This document shows, piece after piece, positions 19,825 to 29,910 of a stretch of 64,000 nucleotides of DNA. Source of the DNA: Clostridia bacterium. Lineage in GTDB: Bacteria > Bacillota > Clostridia > Christensenellales > Borkfalkiaceae. How positions within the stretch are numbered: position 1 is the stretch's first letter; each line of letters begins with the position of its first letter. The notes under the pieces were generated by a model that made no database searches, was not told where the DNA came from, and saw nothing but the letters and a program-made list of their open reading frames with translations. Location: the NCBI GenBank assembly GCA_014804995.1, contig JAAUYS010000197.1, forward strand, positions 1 to 64,000, in the 5' to 3' direction. The position numbers and the translations under genes are program-made.

Positions 19825-20047
19825 AAATATATACTCCTTAAAAATTCAAAACGTATTGAAAAATAGAAAAATTTCTACCGAATACTATTATATTATACTT
19901 TGTCAAAAAAATCAAATTAATTAAGCGTTTTAATTGTGAAAATAAACACATAAAAACTTCATATTATTACACAAAAGTACAAAATACGCAAAAACTTTTA
20001 AAGTATAATTATATAAAGGCAGGGCAACGCCCTGAAAGGATTAAAGT

Positions 20048-21061
20048 ATGGCGTACACTAAAAATATAGCTGTAATAAAGGGAATAAAGGACGGGTTCTC
20101 CGCGGACGGCGGAAAGCTTTCCGGTCTTATCAAGGCGGAGAAGTACGGGGCTAAACTGAGGGTTGAAGTAAGCCTTATAAACTTTGCGCCTTTGACGGAG
20201 GGCAGGTACGTCTGCGCCGTGTCCGACGGAAAGAAGACTATTTTAATAGAGGACGGCGTTTTCGAAGGGGAGAGCGAGGTTGATACCTCCCAGGGCTTTG
20301 CCTCTTTAATTTGCTTGGTTAAGGGGCAGGTTTACCCCGTTGCCTCGGCAATATGCGGTAACTTCCACGATACGGCGCTTTCAATAAAGGCGGAAGTGGA
20401 GAGGGCGGAAAACCTTAAAACTGCAGGCGGTAAGCCCGCGGAAGAAGAAAAGAAACCGCGGAACAAAACCATTAGTAAAAAGGTTGAAGAAGTATACGAG
20501 GACGAAGCTATAGCGGAGGTTAATTACTATGAATACGCAAAAACTGATGAGGACGGTAGCCCTGTACGCAAGGATAAAAAGAAAGAAGCAAAAGGGTACG
20601 AAGCTTTGCACTATGAGACGGCTTCTTGCACTGTCGAAGAAGAACAAGACGGCGTAAAAAGTGCTGAAACTAAGGCATATTCGGGGGGCAATGGCAAAAA
20701 CAACCCCCAAAACCCCATAGTTGAAAGCGGTATATTCTATGAAAATATGAAGGACGAAATCGACGGAATATTGCAAAAATACCCCGCCGTAGAGGAGCTT
20801 GAGGCTTTAATTGAAGGCTCAAAATGGGTTAAAATTTCTTACGGGGACGGTGGGTTTTACGTGTTCGGTGTGCTATATTCCGAGGGGAAACCCGCCTACA
20901 TATGCTACGGCGTACCCGCCGAGCAGAGCGCAATTCCGCCGGAAAGTATGAAAGATATGGCGTCCTTTATCCCGTCTTCCAGGGATAATTCGACTACCGG
21001 CTACTGGGTTATGTATCAGGATGCCGAAACGGGCGCAAGCATAAAGGTAGACGCAGTATAG
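20048..21061 (+). CDS. Hypothetical protein with acidic/low-complexity linker
   Basis: Intact 337-aa ORF with upstream AAAGGA; unrecognised N- and C-terminal regions. Confidence 0.7.
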   Translation: MAYTKNIAVIKGIKDGFSADGGKLSGLIKAEKYGAKLRVEVSLINFAPLTEGRYVCAVSDGKKTILIEDGVFEGESEVDTSQGFASLICLVKGQVYPVASAICGNFHDTALSIKAEVERAENLKTAGGKPAEEEKKPRNKTISKKVEEVYEDEAIAEVNYYEYAKTDEDGSPVRKDKKKEAKGYEALHYETASCTVEEEQDGVKSAETKAYSGGNGKNNPQNPIVESGIFYENMKDEIDGILQKYPAVEELEALIEGSKWVKISYGDGGFYVFGVLYSEGKPAYICYGVPAEQSAIPPESMKDMASFIPSSRDNSTTGYWVMYQDAETGASIKVDAV

Positions 21062-21062
21062 A

Positions 21063-21090
21063 AAAAGCTCCGCATTGCGGAGCTTTATTA
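21063..21090. terminator. Terminator hairpin
   Basis: aaagctccgc-att-gcggagcttt between convergent ORFs. Confidence 0.75.
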
Positions 21091-21297
21091 TTTTAACCCT
21101 TTAAAGGGCTTAAAGGCTATTAAAGAATAGATGCAAAACAGTGCCGAAACCCCGCATTGCGCAAGGAATACGCGGTAGGCAACGACGTGTCCGAAGGTCA
21201 AAAATTTTAATAAATCAAAGCCCGTTAAAGCCAATACACCCCCGAATATGCCTAAAATAACGAGGTTTGCGACGCATAAATAGCAAGTTGCTTTCAT
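21088..21297 (-). CDS. Small membrane protein, hypothetical
   Basis: 69-aa ORF with two hydrophobic segments; intergenic on the opposite strand. Confidence 0.5.
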   Translation of the reverse strand: MKATCYLCVANLVILGIFGGVLALTGFDLLKFLTFGHVVAYRVFLAQCGVSALFCIYSLIAFKPFKGLK

Positions 21298-21330
21298 AGA
21301 AGCAGTATGCGCTTTTAACCGTGTTTTATA

Positions 21331-21591
21331 CTAAACGGAAATATTGTCTAAAACGAGTTTGTCAAACTCCGGCGCGTCGGCAAAGTCGCGGGGGAGGAAT
21401 TTGACCGTTCTGAATTTGGCGTAATTAAAGATATGCGTTTTTAAGAGTATGGGCGTTGCGATATCCAACGCTTCGCAAATGTCCGAAAGGTAGTTAAAAA
21501 ATTCGGAGTATGAAAATTTATCATCCCGATTGTAAGTAAGCTGTTTTACTATTTTTTCCCCGACAATAACTTTTGCCCAAATTCTAAACAT
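21331..21591 (-). CDS. Hypothetical protein (86 aa)
   Basis: MFRIWAKVIVGEKIVKQLTYNRDDKFSYSEFFNYLSDICEALDIATPILL...; protein-like composition, no competing ORF. Confidence 0.6.
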   Translation of the reverse strand: MFRIWAKVIVGEKIVKQLTYNRDDKFSYSEFFNYLSDICEALDIATPILLKTHIFNYAKFRTVKFLPRDFADAPEFDKLVLDNISV

Positions 21592-21786
21592 ATTACCATT
21601 ATAGTTTAAACGGCAGAATTAGGCAACTTATTAAGCCCTTCTTTGGGCAAAGTTATATAAATTTAATAACGCGCAGGTATTGACAAAACTTCCTTTAAAT
21701 TATATAATAGTGTGAGGAAAAGTGGTGATTTCGCACAGCGAAATCACTTTTAATTATTTTTTTATCCCAAATTAGGAGTATTTATA

Positions 21787-22257
21787 ATGGCAGAACTGAT
21801 TGTAATGACCCAAAAGAATTACGACGACTTGAAAAAAGAGCTTGATTACCTTGTAAAGGTAAAGCGCCCGGAAATTATAGAGAGAATTGCCGAAGCGAGA
21901 AGCCACGGCGACCTTTCCGAAAACGCAGAATACGACGCGGCCCGTGAAGAACAGCGTTCCAACGAGGGCAAAATTGCGGAATTGGAATATAAAATTAAGA
22001 ACGCGGACATCCGCGAAGAAGATACCGATACCAGCTACGTTCATTTAGGCAGTATGGTTACCGTCTACGACGAGGATTTGGAGGAAGCGCAGAATTATAC
22101 TATAACTTCCGTAACCGAAGTTGACGTTATGGCGGGTAAAATTTCAGTTGACTCGCCCGTAGGTTCGGCGCTTTTAAAGAAAAAAGTCGGCGACAGGGTA
22201 ACGGTAAAATGCCCCGACGGCACTGAATACGTACTTAAAATTATAACAATCGGGTAA
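21787..22257 (+). CDS. greA: Transcription elongation factor GreA
   Basis: LKKELDYLVKVKRPEIIERIAEARSHGDLSENAEYDAAREEQ. Confidence 0.96.
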   Translation: MAELIVMTQKNYDDLKKELDYLVKVKRPEIIERIAEARSHGDLSENAEYDAAREEQRSNEGKIAELEYKIKNADIREEDTDTSYVHLGSMVTVYDEDLEEAQNYTITSVTEVDVMAGKISVDSPVGSALLKKKVGDRVTVKCPDGTEYVLKIITIG

Positions 22258-22262
22258 TTATA

Positions 22263-23777
22263 ATGGCAGAAAATTTACAGAATTTATCCCCTGAGGAAGA
22301 AGAATTAAAGTTAGCCGAGCAGGCGCGTATACGCCGTGAGAAGCTGCAAAAGCTCTGCGAAGAGGGAAATAACCCTTATGCAAAGGTAAAGTACGCCGTT
22401 TCCGCACGCTCGCAGGAAATAAAGGAAAACTATAATAGCCTTGAAGGAAAGGAAGTAAGTATTGCGGGCAGATTAATGTCCCGCAGGATTATGGGCAAGG
22501 CATCTTTTGCGCACGTTCAGGACGACGACGGACTGTTGCAAATTTACGTCAAGCGCGACGACGTGGGTGAAGAGGACTACGCTTCATTTAAAAAGGACTA
22601 CGACATAGGCGACATTATCGGCGTAAAGGGCTACGTGTTTATGACGCAGACGGGGGAAGTTTCCGTTCACTGCACGCATATAGAAATGCTGTCAAAGTGC
22701 CTTTTGCCCTTGCCTGAAAAACAGCACGGTCTTAAAGATACCGATATCCGCTACCGTCAGAGGGAGCTTGATTTAATCGTCAACCCCGAGGTTAAAAGCA
22801 CGTTCGTTAAGCGTTCAAAGATACTTACCGCGCTCAGGGATTACCTTGATAACGCGGGCTTTTTAGAGGTAGATACGCCCGTTTTGAACACGATTGAAAT
22901 AGGTGCGTCGGCAAGACCTTTTAAGACGAAGCACAACGCGTTAGATATAGATATGTACCTCAGAATTGAGACCGAATTATACCTTAAACGGCTCATAGTA
23001 GGGGGTCTAGGACGTGTTTACGAGGTTGGACGCATATTCCGCAACGAGGGAATGGACGCCTTCCATAACCCTGAATTTACTACGATTGAGTGCTACGCAT
23101 CTTATCTTGATTACTTCGATATGATGAACCTTGTGGAAGAGATGTACGCAACCGTTGCAAATAAGGTTTGCGGGACGACGGATATAACCTATCAGGGTAC
23201 TGAGATACATCTCGGCGGGAAGTGGGCGCGTCTTACAATGAAGGAAGCCGTTAAAAAATACTCCGGTGCAGATTACGAAGATTGGAAGTCCGACGAGGAC
23301 GCGCGCGCCTGTGCTAAGAAGTTAGGCGTAACCGTGGAAGAGGGCGAAAGCGCGACCAAGGGACACGTTCTTATAGCGCTTTTTGACGCTTTTGTTGAAG
23401 ATAAGCTCGTTCAGCCCACCTTTATTTACGATTATCCCGTGGAAAATTCACCCCTTGCAAAGCGCAAGGAGGATGAGCCTGCGTTCACGCAGAGGTTCGA
23501 GTACTTTATTTGCGGACACGAATTCGGCAACGCCTTTTCCGAGTTGAACGACCCCATTGACCAGAAGCAGAGGTTTGTAAAACAGGTTGAAGCGAAGAGG
23601 GCGCAAGACCCCGCTTGCAACGCGCAGGTGGACGAAGAATTTGTAACCGCGCTTGAATACGGCTTGCCCCCTACGGGCGGTTTGGGCTTCGGCGTGGACA
23701 GGCTTGTAATGCTTTTGACGGACAGCGCGACGATTAGGGACGTGTTGTTATTCCCGACAATGAAGCCTAAAAAATAA
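22263..23777 (+). CDS. lysS: Lysine-tRNA ligase
   Basis: Class II synthetase motifs; IEIGASARPFKTKHNALDIDMYLRIETELYLKRLIVGG; GLGFGVDRLVMLL. Confidence 0.95.
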   Translation: MAENLQNLSPEEEELKLAEQARIRREKLQKLCEEGNNPYAKVKYAVSARSQEIKENYNSLEGKEVSIAGRLMSRRIMGKASFAHVQDDDGLLQIYVKRDDVGEEDYASFKKDYDIGDIIGVKGYVFMTQTGEVSVHCTHIEMLSKCLLPLPEKQHGLKDTDIRYRQRELDLIVNPEVKSTFVKRSKILTALRDYLDNAGFLEVDTPVLNTIEIGASARPFKTKHNALDIDMYLRIETELYLKRLIVGGLGRVYEVGRIFRNEGMDAFHNPEFTTIECYASYLDYFDMMNLVEEMYATVANKVCGTTDITYQGTEIHLGGKWARLTMKEAVKKYSGADYEDWKSDEDARACAKKLGVTVEEGESATKGHVLIALFDAFVEDKLVQPTFIYDYPVENSPLAKRKEDEPAFTQRFEYFICGHEFGNAFSELNDPIDQKQRFVKQVEAKRAQDPACNAQVDEEFVTALEYGLPPTGGLGFGVDRLVMLLTDSATIRDVLLFPTMKPKK

Positions 23778-23863
23778 CGGCACAAAAGGGGTTTATTTAA
23801 GGCATATATGGCACTCTACGGCTAAAATTGACCGTCGGGAACCCGATGGGAGGTTAAACTTTT

Positions 23864-25204
23864 ATGTACAAATATCTCATATATTCTACGCTGAAAGCGT
23901 ACGCAAAGACGGATAAATCTTTCCATATGCCCGGGCATAAGGCAAGGGGGGACTTTAAGTCTAAATTCCCCGTAGCGCCTATGGACATTACCGAGCTTAG
24001 CTATTCCGACAATCTTATGTGTCCTACGGGAGTTATCGCCAAAGCGCAAAAAGATTTGGCGGAAATTTTGGGCGCAAAGCACAGCTTTATTTTAACCGAC
24101 GGTTCTTCGTCGGGCGTGCTTACTATGATGTACGCGCTTTCAAAGTTCGGCAATAAAGTCATAGTACCCCGTAACAGTCACATAAGCGTTTGGAACGCCT
24201 GCAAGCTGTTTGGAATAGAACCCGTAATAGTACAGGGTGCGCACGACGAGGGTGTTCTTTTGCCCCCCAGCTCGTCGCTTATTGAAAAGCTTGTTTCCAA
24301 CGACAGAACTATAGGCGGTATGATTGTAACCTCCCCCGACTACTTCGGAAACGTTGCGCCTTTAAAGCAATATTCCGTCATTTTGAAGAAGTATTCCCGT
24401 TTTCTCTGCGTGGACGGCGCGCACGGAGCGCACCTCGTGTTCGAGGACGCAAAAAAGGGACACGCAGGCGTTTATGCGGACGCTTGGGTGGACGGAGCGC
24501 ACAAGACGTTGCCCTCTTTAACGCAGGGCGCGGTTATCTCTTGCAATAACGATAAATTGTTACCGTATGTGGAGGAGGGAATTTCTTTCTTCCGCACTAC
24601 TTCGCCGAGCTATCCCATAATGGCTTCGGTAGAATACGCGTTTAAATACATTGCAAACAATAAAAAGCTTTACGACTCCGCCAAGGTTTCGGTCGCTTCT
24701 TTCAGGGAAAAATGCCCGATAAAGCTCTATCCCTCCGAAGACTGGACTAAAATCGTGGTGGATTTTGAGGAATTGGGCGTTTCCTCCTACACGGCGCAAA
24801 GCATTTTGGAAAAGAAGGGACTTTACCCCGAGCTTGCCGACGGCAAGTACCTTATTTTCTACTTGTCGCCCGTAACCGCGGCAAACGATTTAAGCACTCT
24901 ACTTGCCTACCTTACGGCTATGACAACGGACAAACGCCTTAAAAGGAACTTTACGGGCAGACCGCCTATGCCGATAACTGCAAGGACATACAGCTATCAG
25001 TACGCGTTAAAACAGAAGAAAGAGCTTATCCCCATTAATCAGTCCGTGGGCAGAATGTGCGCAAAAAACGCGGGTACTTCGCCCCCGTGCGTGCCTATCA
25101 TCTGCGCGGGCGAATTGATAACCGAAGGCGCGGTACGCTACATTATGTATGCAGGCGCAAACTTCGGGCTTGAGGGCGATAAGATTTGGGTGGTTAAAAA
25201 CTGA
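23864..25204 (+). CDS. Orn/Lys/Arg decarboxylase-family PLP enzyme
   Basis: FHMPGHKARG; TDGSSSGVLTMMYAL; DGAHGAHLVF; DGAHKTLPSLTQGA. Confidence 0.88.
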   Translation: MYKYLIYSTLKAYAKTDKSFHMPGHKARGDFKSKFPVAPMDITELSYSDNLMCPTGVIAKAQKDLAEILGAKHSFILTDGSSSGVLTMMYALSKFGNKVIVPRNSHISVWNACKLFGIEPVIVQGAHDEGVLLPPSSSLIEKLVSNDRTIGGMIVTSPDYFGNVAPLKQYSVILKKYSRFLCVDGAHGAHLVFEDAKKGHAGVYADAWVDGAHKTLPSLTQGAVISCNNDKLLPYVEEGISFFRTTSPSYPIMASVEYAFKYIANNKKLYDSAKVSVASFREKCPIKLYPSEDWTKIVVDFEELGVSSYTAQSILEKKGLYPELADGKYLIFYLSPVTAANDLSTLLAYLTAMTTDKRLKRNFTGRPPMPITARTYSYQYALKQKKELIPINQSVGRMCAKNAGTSPPCVPIICAGELITEGAVRYIMYAGANFGLEGDKIWVVKN

Positions 25205-25824
25205 GGGGTAAGTTCATAACCTTCGAAGGGTGCGAGGGTTCGGGCAAGAGTACCCAGTTAAGGCTTCTTGCGGAATATTTAACTTCCGCGGGCGCAGACT
25301 TTATAATGACGAGAGAACCCGGCGGAAGCGGAATTTCCGAAGAGATACGTAAGATTATTTTAAACGGCAAGAACACCGAAATGTGCGACGAGTGCGAGGC
25401 GCTTTTGTATTCTGCCTCCAGAATACAGCACTTGCGTGAGGTTATTATTCCCGCCTTGGAAGCGGGCAAACTGGTCGTTTGCGACAGGTACGTGTATTCT
25501 TCTCTTGCATATCAGGGCTACGCAAGGGGGCTTGGAGAGGAGTTTATTGAGAGTATAAACAGCGTTGCTTTGAACGATTACCCCCCGGATATGACCGTTT
25601 TTCTCGATATTTCGCCCGAGGACGCCTTTAAAAGAAAGCACGGTGCGGACGAGGACGACAGAATAGAGCAGTTGGGGCTTGAATTTCATAAGAAAGTGTA
25701 CTTAGGTTACAAGGCATTAATTGCGAAACACCCCGACATATGTGCCGTTGACTGCAGTGGAAGCAAGTTTGAAACGGCTGAAAAAATAAAAAATTTACTA
25801 AAAGAAAGAGATATTGTAAAGTAA
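25201..25824 (+). CDS. tmk: Thymidylate kinase (apparent CTG start)
   Basis: Reading frame gives (L)RGKFITFEGCEGSGKSTQLRLLAEYLTSAGADFIMTREPGGSG...; the ORF track starts at 25306, which would remove the P-loop. Confidence 0.85.
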   Translation: MRGKFITFEGCEGSGKSTQLRLLAEYLTSAGADFIMTREPGGSGISEEIRKIILNGKNTEMCDECEALLYSASRIQHLREVIIPALEAGKLVVCDRYVYSSLAYQGYARGLGEEFIESINSVALNDYPPDMTVFLDISPEDAFKRKHGADEDDRIEQLGLEFHKKVYLGYKALIAKHPDICAVDCSGSKFETAEKIKNLLKERDIVK

Positions 25825-26742
25825 GTGGAACGGCTTTTAAAGGGAACTACCGCGTATAAAATTCTATCGGGCGACAGGGCTTTAACCAGACTTTCGCACG
25901 CATATATGTTGGACTTTCAGGACGAGAAGAACCTTTTCGGCGCGCTTAAAATTTTTGCGTTGGAGTTCTTCGGGACGACTGCGGACACAACCTTGGGCGC
26001 AAGAATTTTAAACGGAAGCTTTCCCGATTGCAAGTTCTACCCGCAGGACGGCAAGAAGCTTAACGCCGACGCCGTTTCCGAAATTTTAGAGGACAGCGTT
26101 CTAAGACCCGTTGAGGGAAATAAAAAGCTTTACGTAATAAGCGGGTTTGAAAGCGCTTCTGCCCTTTTACAAAACAAACTTTTAAAGACGTTGGAAGAAC
26201 CCGTTGAGGGGATACACTTCCTCTTGGGCGCGTGTTCTTTATCGCCCGTACTCGACACGGTAAAGTCAAGAGTTAAAATTCTCTCCGTCGCGCCCTTTAC
26301 CGAAAGGCAGATTTTCGAGGCGTTGGAAAGACAGGGTAAAAACGAGCTGAACGCCGTTGCCGCCCAAAGCTCAGGCGGGATACTCGGCAATGCCGAAAAT
26401 ATGGTTTCCGGCGGTTGGTTTGAGGAAGTTTTAAAGGCTTCTGAAGAAATTTGCTCCTCCGCCCGTACGGAAGATTACGGCGCGATAGCTTTAAAATACG
26501 CAGATATTAAATACAAGAACGAGCTTTTGTGCGAGATGCAAAGGTTGTACTTCTCCCTTTTAAAGGACGGGGAGAGGGCAAAAAAATACAAGCTTTGCAC
26601 GCATTCTCTCGTGTTCGCCCTTGAAAAGCTGAACGGCGCGTTTGCCGATATGCGGTTCAACGCAAACTTTCAGGGGCTTTTATACGACTTTATGCTTGAA
26701 GTCGCCAAGGAGAATAAAAAATGGCAACGATTACAGCAGTAA
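25825..26742 (+). CDS. holB: DNA polymerase III delta' subunit-like
   Basis: SHAYMLDFQDEKN; KKLYVISGFESASALLQNKLLKTLEEPVEGIHFLLGA; GTG start directly after the tmk stop. Confidence 0.85.
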   Translation: MERLLKGTTAYKILSGDRALTRLSHAYMLDFQDEKNLFGALKIFALEFFGTTADTTLGARILNGSFPDCKFYPQDGKKLNADAVSEILEDSVLRPVEGNKKLYVISGFESASALLQNKLLKTLEEPVEGIHFLLGACSLSPVLDTVKSRVKILSVAPFTERQIFEALERQGKNELNAVAAQSSGGILGNAENMVSGGWFEEVLKASEEICSSARTEDYGAIALKYADIKYKNELLCEMQRLYFSLLKDGERAKKYKLCTHSLVFALEKLNGAFADMRFNANFQGLLYDFMLEVAKENKKWQRLQQ

Positions 26743-27761
26743 CCTTTAAACCCGGCGGTAAAATTTATTATTTTGCCCCCGGTAAGGAAGAATATAGCGT
26801 GGGCGCGGGGGTAATAGTGGAAACTTCCCGCGGGATAGAGTACGCAACGGTAGTAACTCCGCGCGCGGAGATAGAAGACGACAAGTTAATTCTCCCTTTG
26901 AAGCCCGTAGTAAGGAAAGCTACCCCCAAGGACGAAGAAACTCACCGCAAAAATACCGAAAGGCGCGAAGGCGCAATGAAGACCGTCCGCGAAAAGATTG
27001 TAAAGCACAACTTGGATATGAAGCTTATCGATTGTGAGTTTGCGTTTGACGGTTCTAAAGCGGTTTTCTATTATTCGGCTCCCCAAAGGGTAGACTTCAG
27101 AGAGCTTGTAAAGGAGCTTTCTTCACACTTCCATATGCGCATAGAGCTAAGGCAGGTGGGCATTCGCGACGAAATTAAGCTTATTGGCGGTATTTCACCC
27201 TGCGGACGGGAATGTTGCTGTTCCAGCTGTATGCCCGACATCAAAAAAGTTTCCATTAAAATGGCTAAAAACCAGGGGCTTTCGTTAAATCCCCAAAAAA
27301 TTTCGGGCTTATGCGGTAGACTTATGTGCTGTTTGAGTTATGAAAACGACTATTACGCCGACGCCTGCAAAAAAATGCCCAAAATAGGCGCGGAAGTAGG
27401 CACGCCCGAGGGTAAAGGCGTGGTAGTCAACGTAAATATGATTAAAATGCTCGTCAGGGTGCGCATAGAGGACAAGGCAAAAGACCTTGTAACCTACAAG
27501 GACTACACCGTGGACGAGTTGAAGTTCAGGCACTCCAAGGGAAAGGAAGAGCCTGTAGAAGAGGAAACCGACGAGGTTGACGCAATTATTGCGGTTGAAG
27601 AGCAACCAGCACCCGTGCCGGTAAAGGCTATTCCCGCCGAAGGCGGAGCTAAAAACGGGCAGGAAAACGCAAATAAAAAGCACGGAAAGAACAATAACAG
27701 GCACAGAAGAAGAAACAAAAAGCCCCAAAACGGCAAGCCTGCCCCCAAACAGAACGCATAA
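26721..27761 (+). CDS. ricT: PSP1-domain protein RicT (YaaT)
   Basis: GGISPCGRECCCSSCMPDIKKVSIKMAKNQGLSLNPQKISGLCGRLMCCLSYE. Confidence 0.93.
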   Translation: MATITAVTFKPGGKIYYFAPGKEEYSVGAGVIVETSRGIEYATVVTPRAEIEDDKLILPLKPVVRKATPKDEETHRKNTERREGAMKTVREKIVKHNLDMKLIDCEFAFDGSKAVFYYSAPQRVDFRELVKELSSHFHMRIELRQVGIRDEIKLIGGISPCGRECCCSSCMPDIKKVSIKMAKNQGLSLNPQKISGLCGRLMCCLSYENDYYADACKKMPKIGAEVGTPEGKGVVVNVNMIKMLVRVRIEDKAKDLVTYKDYTVDELKFRHSKGKEEPVEEETDEVDAIIAVEEQPAPVPVKAIPAEGGAKNGQENANKKHGKNNNRHRRRNKKPQNGKPAPKQNA

Positions 27762-27879
27762 AGCGGTAAATTTCAGCGCGTAAAGTTTTTAAAAAAATTT
27801 AAAATTAACTCTTTACAGCTAAAAAAAGTTGTGATATAATACAAATTACAAATTTAAATACAAATTTTGGAGGAACATT

Positions 27880-28050
27880 ATGGCACACTCTATTACAGAC
27901 GAGTGCGTAAGCTGTGGCGCTTGCGCAGGCACTTGCCCCGTTGAAGCTATTTCGGAAGGCGCAGACAAATACGTCGTTGACCCTGACGTTTGCATCGACT
28001 GCGGTGCTTGCGAGGACGTTTGCCCTACCGGAGCTATCCACGCAGACTAA
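27880..28050 (+). CDS. 2[4Fe-4S] ferredoxin
   Basis: MAHSITDECVSCGACAGTCPVEAISEGADKYVVDPDVCIDCGACEDVCPTGAIHAD; absent from the ORF track because it is 56 aa. Confidence 0.96.
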   Translation: MAHSITDECVSCGACAGTCPVEAISEGADKYVVDPDVCIDCGACEDVCPTGAIHAD

Positions 28051-28107
28051 TCTTTAAAGCAAGAGGGCGGGCTTTGACCCGCTTTTTTGCTGTTTTTTAC
28101 GGTTTTT

Positions 28108-28785
28108 ATGTGTTTTTTAAAAGAAAACGAAGTTTTAGAAGAATTTTACGAAGATAAAAAGATAATCCAAAACGTCAATTTATACCGTTTTACGTCGGAC
28201 AGTATTCTTCTTTCTAAATTTGCGCGGGCAAAGGCGGGCGACGACGTTGCCGATTTTTGTTCGGGAAGCGGGGTCGTCGGCTTTCACTTTTTGTGCCTTA
28301 ACCCAAAAATAAGAAGTCTTACCCTGTTCGAGATGCAGGAAGCTCTTGCCGATATGTCCGAAAGGACTGCGAAGCTGAACGGGTTTAATTCTACTACCGT
28401 CTGTACCCGCTTGCAGGATATAGGCAGGGAGTACGATGATAAATTTTCTTTGATACTCTGCAACCCGCCGTACGAAAAGGCGGGTTTTGAAAACGACGTC
28501 TACGAGCGGGCAATTTGCCGTAAAGAGATTACGCTTACTTTGGAAGAGATAGTTGAAGTAGCTTTCCGCAAATTAAAGTTCGGCGGACGGTTTGCCGTTA
28601 TAAACCGTGCGGACAGGTGTGCGGAGCTTATATATCTTTTAAAAAAACGCGGGCTTGAACCCAAGAGAATACGCTTCGTTTCAGGCACGCCGGACGGCAA
28701 GCCTTACCTTGTTATGGCGGAGGCGGTCAAGGGCGGAAAAGAGGGAGTGGAAGTTCTTCCTACGCTCGTAAACGATAAGAGGTGA
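28108..28785 (+). CDS. tRNA1(Val) adenine-N6 methyltransferase-like (TrmN6 family)
   Basis: YRFTSDSILLSKFA; DFCSGSGVVG; LILCNPPYEKAG (NPPY). Confidence 0.85.
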   Translation: MCFLKENEVLEEFYEDKKIIQNVNLYRFTSDSILLSKFARAKAGDDVADFCSGSGVVGFHFLCLNPKIRSLTLFEMQEALADMSERTAKLNGFNSTTVCTRLQDIGREYDDKFSLILCNPPYEKAGFENDVYERAICRKEITLTLEEIVEVAFRKLKFGGRFAVINRADRCAELIYLLKKRGLEPKRIRFVSGTPDGKPYLVMAEAVKGGKEGVEVLPTLVNDKR

Positions 28786-28792
28786 ATTTAAA

Positions 28793-29854
28793 ATGGACGA
28801 TATAAAACTCATTGAAAAAATTTGTAATTTACACGGGGCTTCCGGCTTCGAGGACGACGTTGTAGAGGCGGTAAAAGAGAGCTTAAAAGAGGTTGCAACC
28901 TTTAAGGAAGACAGTATGCGCAACCTGTATATTTATCCAAAATACAACAAGGGCAACAGACCTTATATTATGCTTGACGCGCACTCCGACGAGGTAGGTT
29001 TTATGGTGCAGGCTATAAAGCCCGACGGCACGTTGCGCTTCATTCCGATAGGCGGTTGGAACGAGAAAAGTTTACCCTCTTCAAAAGTGCAAATATACTC
29101 GAAAGTAGGGCATATATCGGGGGTAATTGGTGCAGGGTCGCCTCATTTGATGACTGCAGAACAGAAAAACGCGCCTTTAAGTTACGGCAATTTGTTCATA
29201 GATATCGGCGCAACGAGCGCGCAGGAAGCGCGTGATTTCGGCGTGGAAATAGGCGCGCCGGTAGTGCCTTTAACGCCGTTTGAATACGACGAAAAACACG
29301 GCGTTATGCAGGGCAAAGCTTTTGACGACAGGCTCGGCGTGTGCGCCCTTATAAAGTGTATAAAAGAGCTTAAAGACTGCGATTTACCGCTTGATGTAAT
29401 CGGCGTAATTTCCTCACAGGAGGAAGTGGGTGAAAGGGGCATAACGGCAGTAATGCACAACGTAAAGCCCGTCGCCTCAATCTGCTTTGAGGGTTGCCCC
29501 GCGGACGACACGAGCGCGCCCGAATATATGGTGCAGGACGCACTGCGCGGTGGCGTAATGCTCCGCCATATGGACGCAACGGTTATATGCACGCCACGTT
29601 TTACCAGGTTTGCGCAAAAGGTTGCAAAAGATAAGAACATAAAAGTGCAAATGGCGGTACGCTCCGGCGGTGGCAATAACGGCGCGTATATAATTTCTTC
29701 CAACGGCGGAACTCCGGTTATCGTTGCGGGCATACCCGTAAGGTACATTCATACCTTTAACGGCATAGCCGTAAAAGAGGACTTTGACAGCGTAGTATCC
29801 TTGGGTAAAGAGCTGTGCAAAGCCTTGACGGAAGATATAATTAAAAACTTTTAA
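28793..29854 (+). CDS. M42-family metallopeptidase
   Basis: LDAHSDEVGFMVQAI; FDDRLGVCALI; SSQEEVGERGI. Confidence 0.92.
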   Translation: MDDIKLIEKICNLHGASGFEDDVVEAVKESLKEVATFKEDSMRNLYIYPKYNKGNRPYIMLDAHSDEVGFMVQAIKPDGTLRFIPIGGWNEKSLPSSKVQIYSKVGHISGVIGAGSPHLMTAEQKNAPLSYGNLFIDIGATSAQEARDFGVEIGAPVVPLTPFEYDEKHGVMQGKAFDDRLGVCALIKCIKELKDCDLPLDVIGVISSQEEVGERGITAVMHNVKPVASICFEGCPADDTSAPEYMVQDALRGGVMLRHMDATVICTPRFTRFAQKVAKDKNIKVQMAVRSGGGNNGAYIISSNGGTPVIVAGIPVRYIHTFNGIAVKEDFDSVVSLGKELCKALTEDIIKNF

Positions 29855-29910
29855 CTTAAACGCCCGCGCAAATTCTTTTGCGCGGGTTTACTCCCTAAAT
29901 AAGGTGAAAT

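Noticed and set aside
25306-25824. Track start for thymidylate kinase
   Set aside because: Starting at 25306 deletes the P-loop; the frame upstream clearly encodes the conserved N-terminus.
29182-29748. 188-aa ORF antisense to the M42 peptidase
   Set aside because: Shadow ORF of a conserved gene.
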